Shown: positions 47,844 to 57,071 of the stretch, piece by piece
How positions within the stretch are numbered: position 1 is the first letter of the stretch
Layout of the letters: each line of letters begins with the position of its first letter
Assembly (NCBI RefSeq): GCF_005876855.1
Contig: NZ_QLAE01000011.1
Coordinates: 62,001-126,000, forward strand
Source: Stutzerimonas nosocomialis
GTDB lineage: Bacteria; Pseudomonadota; Gammaproteobacteria; Pseudomonadales; Pseudomonadaceae
Reading direction: 5' to 3'
DNA length: 64,000 nt
Made by a program: the position numbers and the translations under genes
Notes under the pieces: model-generated
What the model was told of the DNA's origin: nothing
Databases searched by the model: none
What the model saw: only the letters and a program-made list of their open reading frames with translations

Positions 47844-48897
47844 TGATCAGGGCGCTGATGATACGGCGGCGTGTCTGGGTGGATTCCAGCGGACGCGCTT
47901 CGTAGACCTGGCTGCGTTGCAGCACCGATGCGGGCGGATAGATGGAACGGTCCTCGCGCACCGATGCGGGCAGTAGCGGGAGCGCCGCGTCGTTGGGCGT
48001 CGCGACACCCAGGGCCTCGGCATTGAGGGCCGCGATGTCCGGCTCGCCGAGAAAGGCCAGGAAGCGGTAGGCCAGTTCCTTGTTGGGCGTGCGCGATGGG
48101 ACCGAGAAGCAGTCGGTCCACAGCAGCGTGCCTTCCTTCGGGACGACGTACTGCCAGGGCGTGCCTTCGACGCCTTCCACCTCGTTGAGCGCATGCTGGT
48201 CGCCACTGAAGGCCAGGGCCATGTCGGCGTGCTCCAGATACCGCTGCGCCTTGAGCGAGGTGATGGCGTATTCGTAGCTGAGCACCGCCGGTGCCTGCGC
48301 CCGGAGCATCTCGAAGGCCGCCTTGAGGGCGTCGTTGTCGGTGGTGTTGATGGAGTGGCCCAGGTAGATCAGGGGCGCTGCGAGGATGTCTTCGTGGTCC
48401 GCGATCATGATCACGTGGGGCGTGGCCAGCGTCGGCCGTAGCAGATCGGCCCAGGAGTCGGGCGCGACGGCGATGCGGTCGGCGCGATAGGCGATCCCCA
48501 GGGTGCCCCACAGGTAGGAAACGCTGTAGGGGCCGCATCGTTCGCGCCAGCTCGCCCCGATGTGGTCGAGGTTGGGGAGGTTCTTCTCGCTGATGGGGTC
48601 GAGCACGCCGCGCGCGCCGAAGCGCTCGGAGCTGACCCGCTCGGTGAGCACCAGGTCGATGTCGTGGTCGGGCCTGGCGAGGATCTCGTCGCGCTTGTCG
48701 CCGGTGTCGAAGTAGATCTGCTCGATCGCGACGCCGGTCCTGGCATGCCAGCGCTCGATCACCTCCGGGCTGAGGTAGTCCTCCCAGGTGAGCAGAGTCA
48801 GGTGCTGGGGCGCGGCCATCGACAACGGCGCGCCTGTCAGAAGCACGGCCGCGCAGGCATGGCCCAGCGCGCGGGGCGAGAAGCGTATGGGAGTCAT
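47824..48897 (-). CDS. PotD-like periplasmic binding protein (NspS-like polyamine sensor)
   Basis: 357 residues: signal peptide (GHACAAVLLTGAPLSMAA), then the PotD/PotF fold, HLTLLTWEDYLSPEVIERWH, FDTGDKRDEILARPDHDIDLV, SVSYLWGTLGIAYRAD, and YVVPKEGTLLWTDCFSVP. No PotABC transporter genes are present, and its 3' end overlaps a GGDEF-EAL gene. This is the arrangement of the norspermidine sensor NspS with MbaA, in which the binding protein signals instead of transporting. Ligand unknown; polyamine is inferred from family. Confidence 0.9.
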   Translation of the reverse strand: MTPIRFSPRALGHACAAVLLTGAPLSMAAPQHLTLLTWEDYLSPEVIERWHARTGVAIEQIYFDTGDKRDEILARPDHDIDLVLTERVSSERFGARGVLDPISEKNLPNLDHIGASWRERCGPYSVSYLWGTLGIAYRADRIAVAPDSWADLLRPTLATPHVIMIADHEDILAAPLIYLGHSINTTDNDALKAAFEMLRAQAPAVLSYEYAITSLKAQRYLEHADMALAFSGDQHALNEVEGVEGTPWQYVVPKEGTLLWTDCFSVPSRTPNKELAYRFLAFLGEPDIAALNAEALGVATPNDAALPLLPASVREDRSIYPPASVLQRSQVYEARPLESTQTRRRIISALINAHDTR

Positions 48898-49131
48898 CGA
48901 AAGTCCGAGCGGGGCGGCGCCGCCGTCGCGATCCGGTGGTGGATCGATCCGGGAGTGCGGCTACCGTTGATGCCAGTGAATATGGGCGCGAGATTCCTAT
49001 CGGCCGGCCATCACTGCGCTTGAATACCGTGCGTCACCCGGGCGGGTGAGGGGTATGGCGCAGCGATGGCACTTTAGTGGCGCCAACGGGACGGCAGCAA
49101 TGTTTTTCTCGCCGCGCAGGCGCCTGGCCGA

Positions 49132-49698
49132 TCAGCGGAGCGGCGCCGGATGGCTGCGCTCCCGGGGTCTCGGTTGCGCCTGCAGCCAGGGCGCGAGCAG
49201 GCGGGTGGACAGGGGGATGAAGAGGTAGGTCATCAGCGGGGTCAGCGCCAGCGTGGTGACCAGGATGCGCGCCACCAGCGACAGATCGCTCAGCGCACCG
49301 CCGAACAGCAGGTTGAACAGCAGCGAGACGGGAAAGAACGCCAGCCAGATCGCCACGCTCTGCTTCCAGCGCGGCGGCCGTACGTCGCCCGAGCCGAACC
49401 AGGCGTCGAGGCCGCGGGCGCGGTGCTCGTGGGGTTGGGCGAACAGGCCATCGCCGCGTTGCAGCCAGGCGCGGCGGGAGGCCGAATGCTCCCAGGCGTC
49501 CATGGTCCGCTCGTCGCTGAAGCGAAACACCATCTGGAATTCGTCGTCGCCGGGCGGCGGCGCCAGCACGCCCGAGCCGAGGTAGCCGGGAAAGTCGGCG
49601 GCCAGCTGTTCGCCTTCGTGCAGCCAGGCGAGGAAGTCGTGGTATCGGCCGTCGCGTACGCGACGAGCCACCATGAGGGTGACGGGTTCGGTAGACAT
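49132..49698 (-). CDS. ABM-domain (antibiotic biosynthesis monooxygenase-like) membrane protein
   Basis: 188 residues. An N-terminal dimeric alpha-beta barrel domain (VTLMVARRVRDGRYHDFLAW, ELA-type FQMVFRFSDERTMDAWEHS) is followed by two predicted TM helices (VAIWLAFFPVSLLFNLLFG, LVTTLALTPLMTYLFIPL). GGAGAT lies 5 bp before the ATG at 49698; the longer frame from 49716 is discarded. The same architecture occurs in many proteobacteria; function unknown. Confidence 0.9.
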   Translation of the reverse strand: MSTEPVTLMVARRVRDGRYHDFLAWLHEGEQLAADFPGYLGSGVLAPPPGDDEFQMVFRFSDERTMDAWEHSASRRAWLQRGDGLFAQPHEHRARGLDAWFGSGDVRPPRWKQSVAIWLAFFPVSLLFNLLFGGALSDLSLVARILVTTLALTPLMTYLFIPLSTRLLAPWLQAQPRPRERSHPAPLR

Positions 49699-49919
49699 CG
49701 TGTATCTCCAGGGCATCTGGCCGGTGGTCCGGGTAGGACGTTCGGCATCACGCAGCGCCGGGGTGGTGGGCTGCGGTCAATGTCACGCAAGGATCGTTCC
49801 GTCTCCGTCAGACCACGCCAGACCCCGCAAGGTCGGCGCATCGGCGAAAACGTCGACGCACTATACGGATAATCGCTGCACTGGAAAGAGCCGTTCGCAC
49901 CGGTTTGGTACGACCGGCC

Positions 49920-51062
49920 TCACTCGCTCTCGGGCTGCTCGGCGGGGGTGACCTTCAGCAGGCGGCCTTCGGCGCTGTCGGTGAGCAGGTAGAGCGCGCC
50001 GTCCGGGCCTACGCGGACGTCGCGGATGCGCTCGCCGAGTTCCTCGAACAACGCTTCCTGCTCCACCACCTCGCCGTCGGCCAGGCGTACCCGGCGCACC
50101 TGCTTGGCCGCCAGCGCGGCGCTGAACAGGTCGCCCTGCCACTCGGGGAACAGCGTGCCGTCGTAGATCGCCAGGGCGCTCGGCGCGATGGACGGCGTCC
50201 AGTGCAGCAGGGGCGGTTCGGTGTCCGGCAGGTTCTGGTAGGGGGTGATCTGGGCGCCGGTGTAGTCGACGCCGAAGCTCACCAGTGGCCAGCCATAGTT
50301 GCGCCCGGCCTGGATCAGGTTGATCTCGTCGCCGCCGCGGGGGCCGTGCTCGTTGATGTACAGGCGCTGGTTCTGGCGGTCGTAGGCGATGCCCTGGACG
50401 TTGCGGTGCCCGTAGCTGTAGACCTCGTTGGCCATGCCGGTGCGGCCGTAGAAGGGGTTGTCCTCGGGGGCGGTTCCTTCGCGGGTCAGGCGCACCAGCT
50501 TGCCCAGGTGGTTGTCCAGGTTCTGCGCTTCTTCGCGGTAGTCGAAACCGTCGCCCAGGGTCAGGACCAGCGTCTTGTCCGGCAGGAAGGCGATGCGTCC
50601 GCCGAAGTGGGAACCGCCGGCCTTGGCCGGATGGGCGCTGAACAGCGTCTGCACGTCCTCCAGGCGACCATCCACCAGCGTGCCGCGGGCCAGGCGGGTG
50701 TTGTTGGCCTGTTCGCGGCCATAGGCGTAGGTCAGGTAGACCCAGGAGGTCCTGTCGAATTCCGGGTCCAGCGCGACGTCCATCAGCCCGGCCTGGACAT
50801 CCTGGTAGCCGCTGGGCGCGCCGGGAACCGGTTCGGCCTGCAGGGTGCCGTCCGCCTCGATCAGCCGCAGCCGGCCGACGCGCTCGGTGACCAGCATCTG
50901 GCCGTCCGGCAGGAAGGCCAGGGACCAGGGGTACTGCAGCCCCTCGGTCAGGGTTTCGATCCGGTAGTCGGCGGCGTGGGCCGATCCGCCGGCGAGCAGG
51001 GCGGTGGCGCAGAGCAGCGAGGCCAGGCGGCGCGAGCGGAACATCGGCATGGAAACTCTCAT
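49920..51062 (-). CDS. PQQ-dependent aldose sugar dehydrogenase (YliI/Asd type)
   Basis: 380 residues: signal peptide (RRLASLLCATALLAGGSAHA), then a six-bladed propeller with the family start GLQYPWSLAFLPDGQMLVTER, the active-site region GGSHFGGRIAFLPD, YSYGHRNVQGIAYD, EHGPRGGDEINLI and NYGWPLVSFGVDY. It is periplasmic; it oxidises aldoses at C1 using PQQ and Ca2+. It overlaps the small membrane gene upstream by 4 bp (ATGA). The frame is open further upstream but without signal peptide or homology. It belongs to a different branch from the PQQ enzyme at 40363. Confidence 0.93.
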   Translation of the reverse strand: MRVSMPMFRSRRLASLLCATALLAGGSAHAADYRIETLTEGLQYPWSLAFLPDGQMLVTERVGRLRLIEADGTLQAEPVPGAPSGYQDVQAGLMDVALDPEFDRTSWVYLTYAYGREQANNTRLARGTLVDGRLEDVQTLFSAHPAKAGGSHFGGRIAFLPDKTLVLTLGDGFDYREEAQNLDNHLGKLVRLTREGTAPEDNPFYGRTGMANEVYSYGHRNVQGIAYDRQNQRLYINEHGPRGGDEINLIQAGRNYGWPLVSFGVDYTGAQITPYQNLPDTEPPLLHWTPSIAPSALAIYDGTLFPEWQGDLFSAALAAKQVRRVRLADGEVVEQEALFEELGERIRDVRVGPDGALYLLTDSAEGRLLKVTPAEQPESE

Positions 51063-51502
51063 GGTCGGGGTCGCAGCAGGGTCGCGAACAGCAGGCCACC
51101 GAAGGCACCGCTGAGCATCATCGCGGCGGTGCCGGACGGCGTGCGGGTGGCGGCGATCAGGGTCGGCATCGGGGCGAAGGCGTCGGCGATCTGAAACGCC
51201 ACGAGCAGGCCGACGCCGCCGGCGAGGAAGTACACCGGCAGGCGCCAGACCGGCAGGAAGCGCGAGACGAGCGCGGCGATCGGCAATGCGCACAGCAGGG
51301 TCACACCGACGATGGCGGCATAGGCCGGCGAGAAGCCGAGCAGGTCGTTGCCGGTGGCGCGCATCCGCACCGGCAGGCTGATCTGGGCGCCGAGCGTCTG
51401 CAGCGCCGCCAGGTTGAACTGGGTCTGGGTGATCGAGCCGATTGCCGTGGCGAAGGCCACGGCCAGGGCAAAGGTCAGGATGATGCGCAGCTTGGCAATC
51501 AT
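51059..51502 (-). CDS. Four-helix membrane protein, function unknown
   Basis: 147 residues, about four TM helices (IILTFALAVAFATAIGSI, YAAIVGVTLLCALPIAALVS, VYFLAGGVGLLVAFQIADA, AMMLSGAFGGLLFATLL). The ATG at 51502 follows GGAA by about 8 bp; the extension to 51538 is discarded. It is translationally coupled to the PQQ dehydrogenase gene, a pairing that suggests a shared envelope role but no more. Confidence 0.85.
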   Translation of the reverse strand: MIAKLRIILTFALAVAFATAIGSITQTQFNLAALQTLGAQISLPVRMRATGNDLLGFSPAYAAIVGVTLLCALPIAALVSRFLPVWRLPVYFLAGGVGLLVAFQIADAFAPMPTLIAATRTPSGTAAMMLSGAFGGLLFATLLRPRP

Positions 51503-51568
51503 GCTTGGGTTCCTGGGCTGTCCCGCGGGATTATCCAACGCAAGGCGAGCGCTGGCTCGCCAAGTCTT

Positions 51569-52576
51569 TTACGTGATTTGTCTTGCAGTGCCCAGCCGCC
51601 GCGCGAAAGCGTCCAGCGCGGCTTCGCCCTGGATGTCCTCGGCGAGCAGCGGCAACTGCTCGATGGGCAGTTCGGGCAGCGCCTGGCGCAGCTGATCCAG
51701 ATAGCGCTCCTCCTGGGCATGGCGTTCGGCGAGAAACGCCCCGGCATCGGCCGGAGAACGCTTGTTCACCACCAGCCCGGCCACCCCGACGTCGGCGCGC
51801 GCCAGCTGGGCATGCAGCTCGATGGTTTCCAGGACCGGCAGCCGTTCGGCCGCCAGCACGATGACGAAGGCACAGCGCGTGCGGTCGGCGATCACCTCGC
51901 GCAGCTGGGCGAAGCGCTCGCGACGCCGGTTGAGCAGCTGGCGGACCCGCTGTTCGCGGTCCTCGCCCGAGTCGGTCCGCTCACGGCCGATCAGCGACTC
52001 GCCGAAGCTGCGGTCGTCCTGGCCGAGGTTGCGCAGGGCGATGCCGAAACGGGCGCCGCGCGCCTGCCGGCGCAGCAGCCCGTCGGTCCAGGCGGTCATC
52101 ATTTCCGGCAGTGCCATCAGGCGCGAGGTATGCCCGGACGGCGCGGTATCGAAGACCACCAGGTCGTAGTCCGCGAGCCCCTGGGCGACGGTCTCGGCGA
52201 TGCGTTCGAGCAGGGCCGCCTCGTGCATCCCCGGCGCATCGCGCGACAGCGCCATGTGCTTGTCCACCTCGCCGGCCAGGTGCGCGGGCATCAGCTTGCG
52301 CAAGGCGGCGCCGACTTCGTTCAGGTGGGCCTCGACGGTTTCCTGCGGGTCCAGCTCCAGGCCGTCCAGCCCGGCGGCCAGGCGCACCTTGCGGGCGCCC
52401 ACCGGGCGGTTCCACAGATGGCCGAGGTTGTGCGCCGGGTCGGTCGACACCAGCAGCACGCGGCGCCCGGCGCGGGCCTGGGCCAGAGCGGTGGCGGCGG
52501 CGACGGTGGTCTTGCCGACGCCGCCCTTGCCGCCGATGAACAGGACCCGGCAGTTCTCAGCCAGCGCTAGCAGCAT
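51569..52576 (-). CDS. ArsA/Get3-family ATPase of the cstA operon
   Basis: 335 residues. Deviant Walker A GGKGGVGKTT at about 15-24, the P-loop lysine pair typical of this class, switch I STDPAHNLGHLW, and the A-loop signature DTAPSGHTSRLM. No arsenic-binding cysteines or tandem duplication are present, and no ars genes are near, so arsenite efflux is unlikely. It overlaps the cory-CC-star gene by 10 bp. Its association with CstA suggests a role in assembly or control of that transporter, which is inference. Confidence 0.9.
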   Translation of the reverse strand: MLLALAENCRVLFIGGKGGVGKTTVAAATALAQARAGRRVLLVSTDPAHNLGHLWNRPVGARKVRLAAGLDGLELDPQETVEAHLNEVGAALRKLMPAHLAGEVDKHMALSRDAPGMHEAALLERIAETVAQGLADYDLVVFDTAPSGHTSRLMALPEMMTAWTDGLLRRQARGARFGIALRNLGQDDRSFGESLIGRERTDSGEDREQRVRQLLNRRRERFAQLREVIADRTRCAFVIVLAAERLPVLETIELHAQLARADVGVAGLVVNKRSPADAGAFLAERHAQEERYLDQLRQALPELPIEQLPLLAEDIQGEAALDAFARRLGTARQIT

Positions 52577-52830
52577 CCGATATGGTCCAGTGGCGAGTGT
52601 TCCATGCCCATGCGCAGGTGCCAGTCATGGAAGCGTTCGTAGAGTTCCGGCATCAGCTCCAAGGTGTACCAGGCGGCCGGGTTGGGCACGCCGAGCGACT
52701 CGGCGAACACCAGCAGCATGAACAGGTCGTCCTCGTCGCGCCGCGCACGGGCGAAGGTCCGCCGGTAGGGCGCGACGTAGAACTCCCTGAGGCCGTCCGA
52801 GAGCCGTTCGAACAAAGGTCTCGGCGTCAC
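52567..52830 (-). CDS. Cory-CC-star protein
   Basis: 87 residues beginning at a GTG that overlaps the cstA stop (GTGA). Sequence features: LREFYVAPYRRTFARA, RDEDDLFMLLVFAESLGVPN, YTLELMPELYERFHDWH, and a final Cys-Cys directly before the stop. This matches the small family named for its invariant terminal CC and its place beside CstA and an ArsA-like ATPase. It is soluble; function unknown. The terminal cysteines suggest metal or thiol chemistry with its neighbour. Confidence 0.9.
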   Translation of the reverse strand: MTPRPLFERLSDGLREFYVAPYRRTFARARRDEDDLFMLLVFAESLGVPNPAAWYTLELMPELYERFHDWHLRMGMEHSPLDHIGCC

Positions 52831-54509
52831 GGCAGCGGCTCGTCGGTGGTCATCTCGGCGGCCGGGTCGCGCCCCTTGCGCATGGCGATGATGGCTTCCA
52901 GGGTGACCCACAGGGCGGCGATCAGGATCACTACGTCCATGCCCAGCAGCAGCCAGTTCTCGGCGCGGTAGAACTGGCCCATCTGCACCAGCAGCGCGTA
53001 GATCGACATGGCCAGCAGGAATATCAGCGGCACCAGGGTGTAGAGCGCCGGGCGGCCCTGCTTGATCAGCAGCACGGTGATGATGGACAGCGTCAGGCCC
53101 GCCAGCAGCTGGTTGGTGGTGCCGAACAGCGGCCAGATCGCCATGCCGCCGCTGCCTTCGGAGCCGGCGCCGAAGGCCAGCGCCATGCACACGCCGACGG
53201 CGATCAGCGTGCCGACCACGGTGTTCACCTTCATGCCCGCCAGCTCGCCGGCCTCCTGGATGACGAAGCGCTGCAGGCGCAGGCCGGTGTCCATGGTGGT
53301 GCCGGCGAAGAGAATCGCCATCACCGCCAGGATGGTCGCGCCCAGCTCCGCCGGCAGGCCCAGGCCGTTGGCGAGCAGGGTGCCGCCGCCCTGGACGAAG
53401 GCATTCACGCCGCCCTGGCCGAAGGCGGTGTAGACCTGTTGCCAGTCGAGCAGGGTGGCGAAGCCGGCGGTGCAGCAGATGATCGCCGCGAGCGAGAGCA
53501 TGCCTTCGCCCACCGCGCCGAAGTAGCCGACGAAGCGGGCGTCGGTTTCCTTGTCCAGCTGCTTGGAGGTGGTGCCGGAGGCGACCAGGCCGTGGAAGCC
53601 GGAGATCGCGCCGCAGGCGATGGTGACGAACAGCAGCGGCACGATGCTCGGGCTGTCGGCCGGCAGGTCGACGTTATAGGCCGGCGCAACCAGCTCCGGC
53701 GCGCCGAACAGCACCGCCAGGTAGAGCAGGCCGAGGCCGACGAACAGCTGCAGCCCATTGATGTAGTCGCGCGGCTGCAGGAGCACCCACACCGGCAGCA
53801 GCGAGGCGATGGCCGCATAGGTGAACAGCAGGAGAATCCAGAACGACTTGGCGCTCAGGCCCAGCACGGTGTCCGGCAGGCTGATCGGGTAGGCACTGCC
53901 CAGCAGGATCAGCAGGTAGAGCACGATCACGCCGCCCACCGAGGGCCAGAGCAGCTTCACGTTGTAGCGGTAGATCAGCTGGCCGATCACCAGCGCGACG
54001 ATGATCGCGCCCCACACCGGAATCACCGAGGTCGGGGTGGACACCAGCAGGTTGGAGATCACCGCCGCGAAGGCGCCATTGACCATCAGCAGCACGAGGA
54101 AGATCACCACCAGGAACAGGCTGCGTCCGCGCGAGCCGATCAGCCGGCCGCTGAGCATGCCCACCGACTGGCCCCGGTTGCGGGCGCTGGCCCAGAGCGC
54201 GCCGAAGTCGTGGATGCCGGCGAAGAAGATGGTGCCCAGCACCACCCACAGAAAGGCCGGGACCCAGCCCCAGATCACCGCGATGGCGGGGCCGACGATG
54301 GGCGCCGCGCCCGCCACCGAAGTGAAGTGATGACCCCAGAGGACGAACTTGTTGGTCGGTACGTAATCCACGCCGTCGCGCAGGGTGTGCGCCGGCGTCT
54401 TGTAGTTGGGGTCGAGCCTGTAGATCTTTTCGGCGATGAACTTCGAATAGAACAGGTAGCCGAGCGACATCGCCGACAGACCGACGATCATCAATAGAAT
54501 CGAACTCAT
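52827..54509 (-). CDS. cstA: Carbon starvation protein CstA, peptide/pyruvate transporter
   Basis: 560 residues with about 16 TM helices. The N-terminal signature is LGYLFYSKFIAEKIYRLD, DGVDYVPTNKFVLWGHHFTS and VAGAAPIVGPAIAVIWG; the C-terminal half has FGTTNQLLAGLTL. It imports peptides or pyruvate when preferred carbon is scarce. GGGAG lies 7 bp before the ATG at 54509; an upstream extension is rejected. First gene of the operon with cory-CC-star and the ArsA-like ATPase. The leader includes a weak sigma-54-like element and an NtrC-like site shared with the divergent chemoreceptor gene. Confidence 0.97.
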   Translation of the reverse strand: MSSILLMIVGLSAMSLGYLFYSKFIAEKIYRLDPNYKTPAHTLRDGVDYVPTNKFVLWGHHFTSVAGAAPIVGPAIAVIWGWVPAFLWVVLGTIFFAGIHDFGALWASARNRGQSVGMLSGRLIGSRGRSLFLVVIFLVLLMVNGAFAAVISNLLVSTPTSVIPVWGAIIVALVIGQLIYRYNVKLLWPSVGGVIVLYLLILLGSAYPISLPDTVLGLSAKSFWILLLFTYAAIASLLPVWVLLQPRDYINGLQLFVGLGLLYLAVLFGAPELVAPAYNVDLPADSPSIVPLLFVTIACGAISGFHGLVASGTTSKQLDKETDARFVGYFGAVGEGMLSLAAIICCTAGFATLLDWQQVYTAFGQGGVNAFVQGGGTLLANGLGLPAELGATILAVMAILFAGTTMDTGLRLQRFVIQEAGELAGMKVNTVVGTLIAVGVCMALAFGAGSEGSGGMAIWPLFGTTNQLLAGLTLSIITVLLIKQGRPALYTLVPLIFLLAMSIYALLVQMGQFYRAENWLLLGMDVVILIAALWVTLEAIIAMRKGRDPAAEMTTDEPLP

Positions 54510-54626
54510 TGAAGCTCCCTCACGCGCGTGCCGACAACGGGTTGCGCAGGCGTGGGCACTGGCCCGCAACGGGCCGCCTGATACAGGCCGTGCATTGTTG
54601 TGGTTGAGGATCGGGGCGGGTCGCCT

Positions 54627-54641
54627 GCTTGCGCTCTGCCA
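54627..54641 (-). promoter_or_regulatory. Weak sigma-54-like element upstream of cstA
   Basis: The minus strand reads ATGGCAGAGCGCAAGCA. It has a good TGGCA -24 core and correct 10-base spacing to GC, but AAGCA replaces TTGCA at -12. The predicted start would be near 54615, about 106 nt before the cstA ATG. Confidence 0.35.
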
Positions 54642-54709
54642 TCACGTCCGACGCTAAGGACAATTCCCGGGGGCGACGGTTCATCACCGTGCCGAATGGA
54701 GCCTGATAA

Positions 54710-54726
54710 TGCACCGTTCTGGTGCG
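54710..54726. promoter_or_regulatory. NtrC-like palindrome between cstA and the chemoreceptor gene
   Basis: TGCACCGTTCTGGTGCG has perfect GCACC / GGTGC arms and the 5-base spacing of the NtrC consensus. It lies about 156 bp upstream of the predicted chemoreceptor start and about 103 bp upstream of the possible cstA start, so it could serve either gene. Confidence 0.65.
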
Positions 54727-54846
54727 TTTCAGGGTGGGGCTTGTGCCAGGCACGCTCATGATGTGTCGGAGTGTTTCACTGGCGAGCGAGGCGGCGCAGG
54801 CGCATGATGGCCTCGTGCCTGCACCGGTTATCGACAGGTCGCGACG

Positions 54847-54863
54847 CTGGCGCGTCAATTGCT
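54847..54863 (+). promoter_or_regulatory. Sigma-54 promoter of the chemoreceptor gene
   Basis: CTGGCGCGTCAATTGCT has TGGC at -24, TTGCT at -12 and exactly 10 bases between GG and GC, near-consensus. The predicted start is about 54874, 34 nt before the ATG. Confidence 0.8.
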
Positions 54864-54907
54864 AGCTCAAGCCTTTCCAAGCGGTATACGCATCAAGGAG
54901 TTAGGTG

Positions 54908-56968
54908 ATGAACGCGTTGTTGATGCCGGGTATACGAACCCTCGAGCGTTTCAGCTTTGCTCGCAAGTTCCAGATGCTGGCGCTGATCTTCGTGCTGCCG
55001 CTCGGCTACGCACTCTGGGTGATCGCCCAGGGCTACATGGAAAAACTTGGCTCGGTCGACGGCGAACTGTCGGGGGTGCGCCAGCTGCAAGCGCTCGACG
55101 CGGTGGAGGAGGCGCTGGTCGCCCAGCGCAACCTGACCGCACGCTGGAAGGCCACCGAGCGCACCCGCGAGGTGAGCGAGGAAAGCAAGGCGCTGATGGC
55201 CAGGCTGCAGGCCAGCGAGGCGGGCCTGGACGAGGCGCTGCAACGCCTGCAGCGGCGCCTCGCCGACGAGTCGGCCAGCGCCGACGCGCGGGCGGGCGTG
55301 GAGAAGCTGATCGCCGAGCGCGAAGGCCTGCGCGCCGCGCAGCTGGCGAACGTCGGCTGGTGGCCGGACGCCTATGATCGCTTCGCCCACGGCCTGCAGC
55401 TGCTCGGTACCCTGCGCGAGGAGATCGCCACCGAGAGCGGACTGATCCTCGACCCCTGGCTCGAAACCTACCTGCTGATGCAGCTGGGCACCCAGGACGC
55501 GCCGCGGCTGGTGCAGCAGCTCGGCGTGCTGGCCAGCGTCGGCCAGGGCGCGGTGCTGTCGGGCAGTTTCACCCTGCAGAGCCGCCTGCAGCTGCGCGAG
55601 ATTCGCAGCGCCACTGGCGAGCTGCGCGTTCAGCTCGGCAAATACGCGCAGAACCTCGAAGGCCGGTTGCCCCCGACGCTGTCGGCGTGGAACGGCACCT
55701 ACGACCAGACCCTCAAGGTGCTCGACGCCTGGCTCGTGGAGCTGGACCGGAAGATGTACGCCGATGGCCCCATCACCCTCGAACTGTCCGCCTTCGAGCA
55801 GGGCATGGACACCGCGCTGGCCCAGGCGGGTGCATTGCAGCGCGCCACCCTGGAGGCGCTCGCGACCCGGCTCGACGAATACCGCGCGCAGTCGGTGCAG
55901 GCCTTGACCATCACCTTCGGCGCCTTCGGCGTGCTGGTGCTGCTGGCGCTCTACACGCTGCTCTGCCTGCAGGCCTCGATCCGGGCCAGTACGGCGCGCA
56001 TCACCCGGATGGCGCAGTCGCTGCGCGAGGGCGATCTGCGCAGCCAGGTGGACGTTCACGGGCAGGATGAACTGGCGGCCATCGGCGCTGCCCTGAATCA
56101 GGCCGTCGCCCAGCTGCGTGACTCGTTGCAGGGCGTCAACCAGCAGAGCGCGGGGCTGGGCGGCACCGTTGCGGTGCTGACCGACCAGGCGCAGTCGTCG
56201 TTGCGCTCGGTCGAAACGCAGCAACAGCAGGTGAGCCAGATCGCCACGGCGGCGACCGAGATGGCCGCCACCGCCCAGGGCATCGCCGAGAGCTGCGAGC
56301 TGGCCGCCCACGAGGCGACCCAGACCCGCCAGGTGGCCGAGCAGAGCAACCAGCGCAGCCAGCAGACCACCGCCAGCATGCATCAGCTCACCGCTCGCCT
56401 GGGCGACACTTCCCAGGCGCTGAACCAGCTGCGCGAGCAGGCCCAGCAGATCGACCAGGTGGTCGACGTGATCAAGGGCATCGCCGAGCAGACCAACCTG
56501 CTGGCGCTTAATGCCGCGATCGAGGCGGCGCGCGCGGGCGAACAGGGTCGCGGCTTCGCCGTGGTCGCCGACGAGGTGCGCAGCCTGTCGCAACGCACTC
56601 AGGCCTCGACGGCGCAGATCAGCGCCACGGTCGAGGGGTTGCAGCGCGTGGTGGTGCAGGCGGTCGAGCTGATGCAGGCGGCCTGCTCCCAGGCGGAATC
56701 CGATGCCGGCGCGGTCACCGAGCTCGGCGAGCGGCTGGGTGGCATCGCCGGGGCGGTGCAGCGGGTCAGCGACATGATCGCCCAGATCGCCACGGCGGTT
56801 GAGGAGCAGGCGGCGACGGCCGACGAGGTCAGCGGCAATATCCAGCGCGTCGACCAGGCCGCCGTCAGCCTGCTGCAGAGCGCCCAGGCGGTGCACGGTG
56901 TCGCCGACCGTCTGAGCGACGGCAGCCGTGAGCTGACGCACAACACCGCACGCTTTCGCCTGGACTGA
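54908..56968 (+). CDS. Methyl-accepting chemotaxis protein
   Basis: 686 residues. TM at about 22-42 ([19 protein letters not shown]), a large helical periplasmic domain (about 43-335), TM at about 336-358 ([20 protein letters not shown]), HAMP, then the signalling domain with the conserved hairpin tip [20 protein letters not shown] and [15 protein letters not shown]. There is no C-terminal CheR pentapeptide. AAGGAG lies 7 bp before the ATG at 54908. The ligand is unknown. A sigma-54 promoter and NtrC-like site suggest expression under nitrogen limitation. Confidence 0.95.
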   Translation: MNALLMPGIRTLERFSFARKFQMLALIFVLPLGYALWVIAQGYMEKLGSVDGELSGVRQLQALDAVEEALVAQRNLTARWKATERTREVSEESKALMARLQASEAGLDEALQRLQRRLADESASADARAGVEKLIAEREGLRAAQLANVGWWPDAYDRFAHGLQLLGTLREEIATESGLILDPWLETYLLMQLGTQDAPRLVQQLGVLASVGQGAVLSGSFTLQSRLQLREIRSATGELRVQLGKYAQNLEGRLPPTLSAWNGTYDQTLKVLDAWLVELDRKMYADGPITLELSAFEQGMDTALAQAGALQRATLEALATRLDEYRAQSVQALTITFGAFGVLVLLALYTLLCLQASIRASTARITRMAQSLREGDLRSQVDVHGQDELAAIGAALNQAVAQLRDSLQGVNQQSAGLGGTVAVLTDQAQSSLRSVETQQQQVSQIATAATEMAATAQGIAESCELAAHEATQTRQVAEQSNQRSQQTTASMHQLTARLGDTSQALNQLREQAQQIDQVVDVIKGIAEQTNLLALNAAIEAARAGEQGRGFAVVADEVRSLSQRTQASTAQISATVEGLQRVVVQAVELMQAACSQAESDAGAVTELGERLGGIAGAVQRVSDMIAQIATAVEEQAATADEVSGNIQRVDQAAVSLLQSAQAVHGVADRLSDGSRELTHNTARFRLD

Positions 56969-57071
56969 GGTGGCGAAGCGCTGAAACACTCGGCCATGCT
57001 TTCGGCGATTTCGATGGAGAACTCTGCTGCGCGGTCCAGTCCAAGCAGCAATGAGTACATGGGAGACGAGC

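Noticed and set aside
51569-52576. Arsenite efflux ATPase
   Set aside because: Single ATPase domain without the arsenic-binding cysteines, no arsB/arsR nearby, and embedded in the cstA operon.
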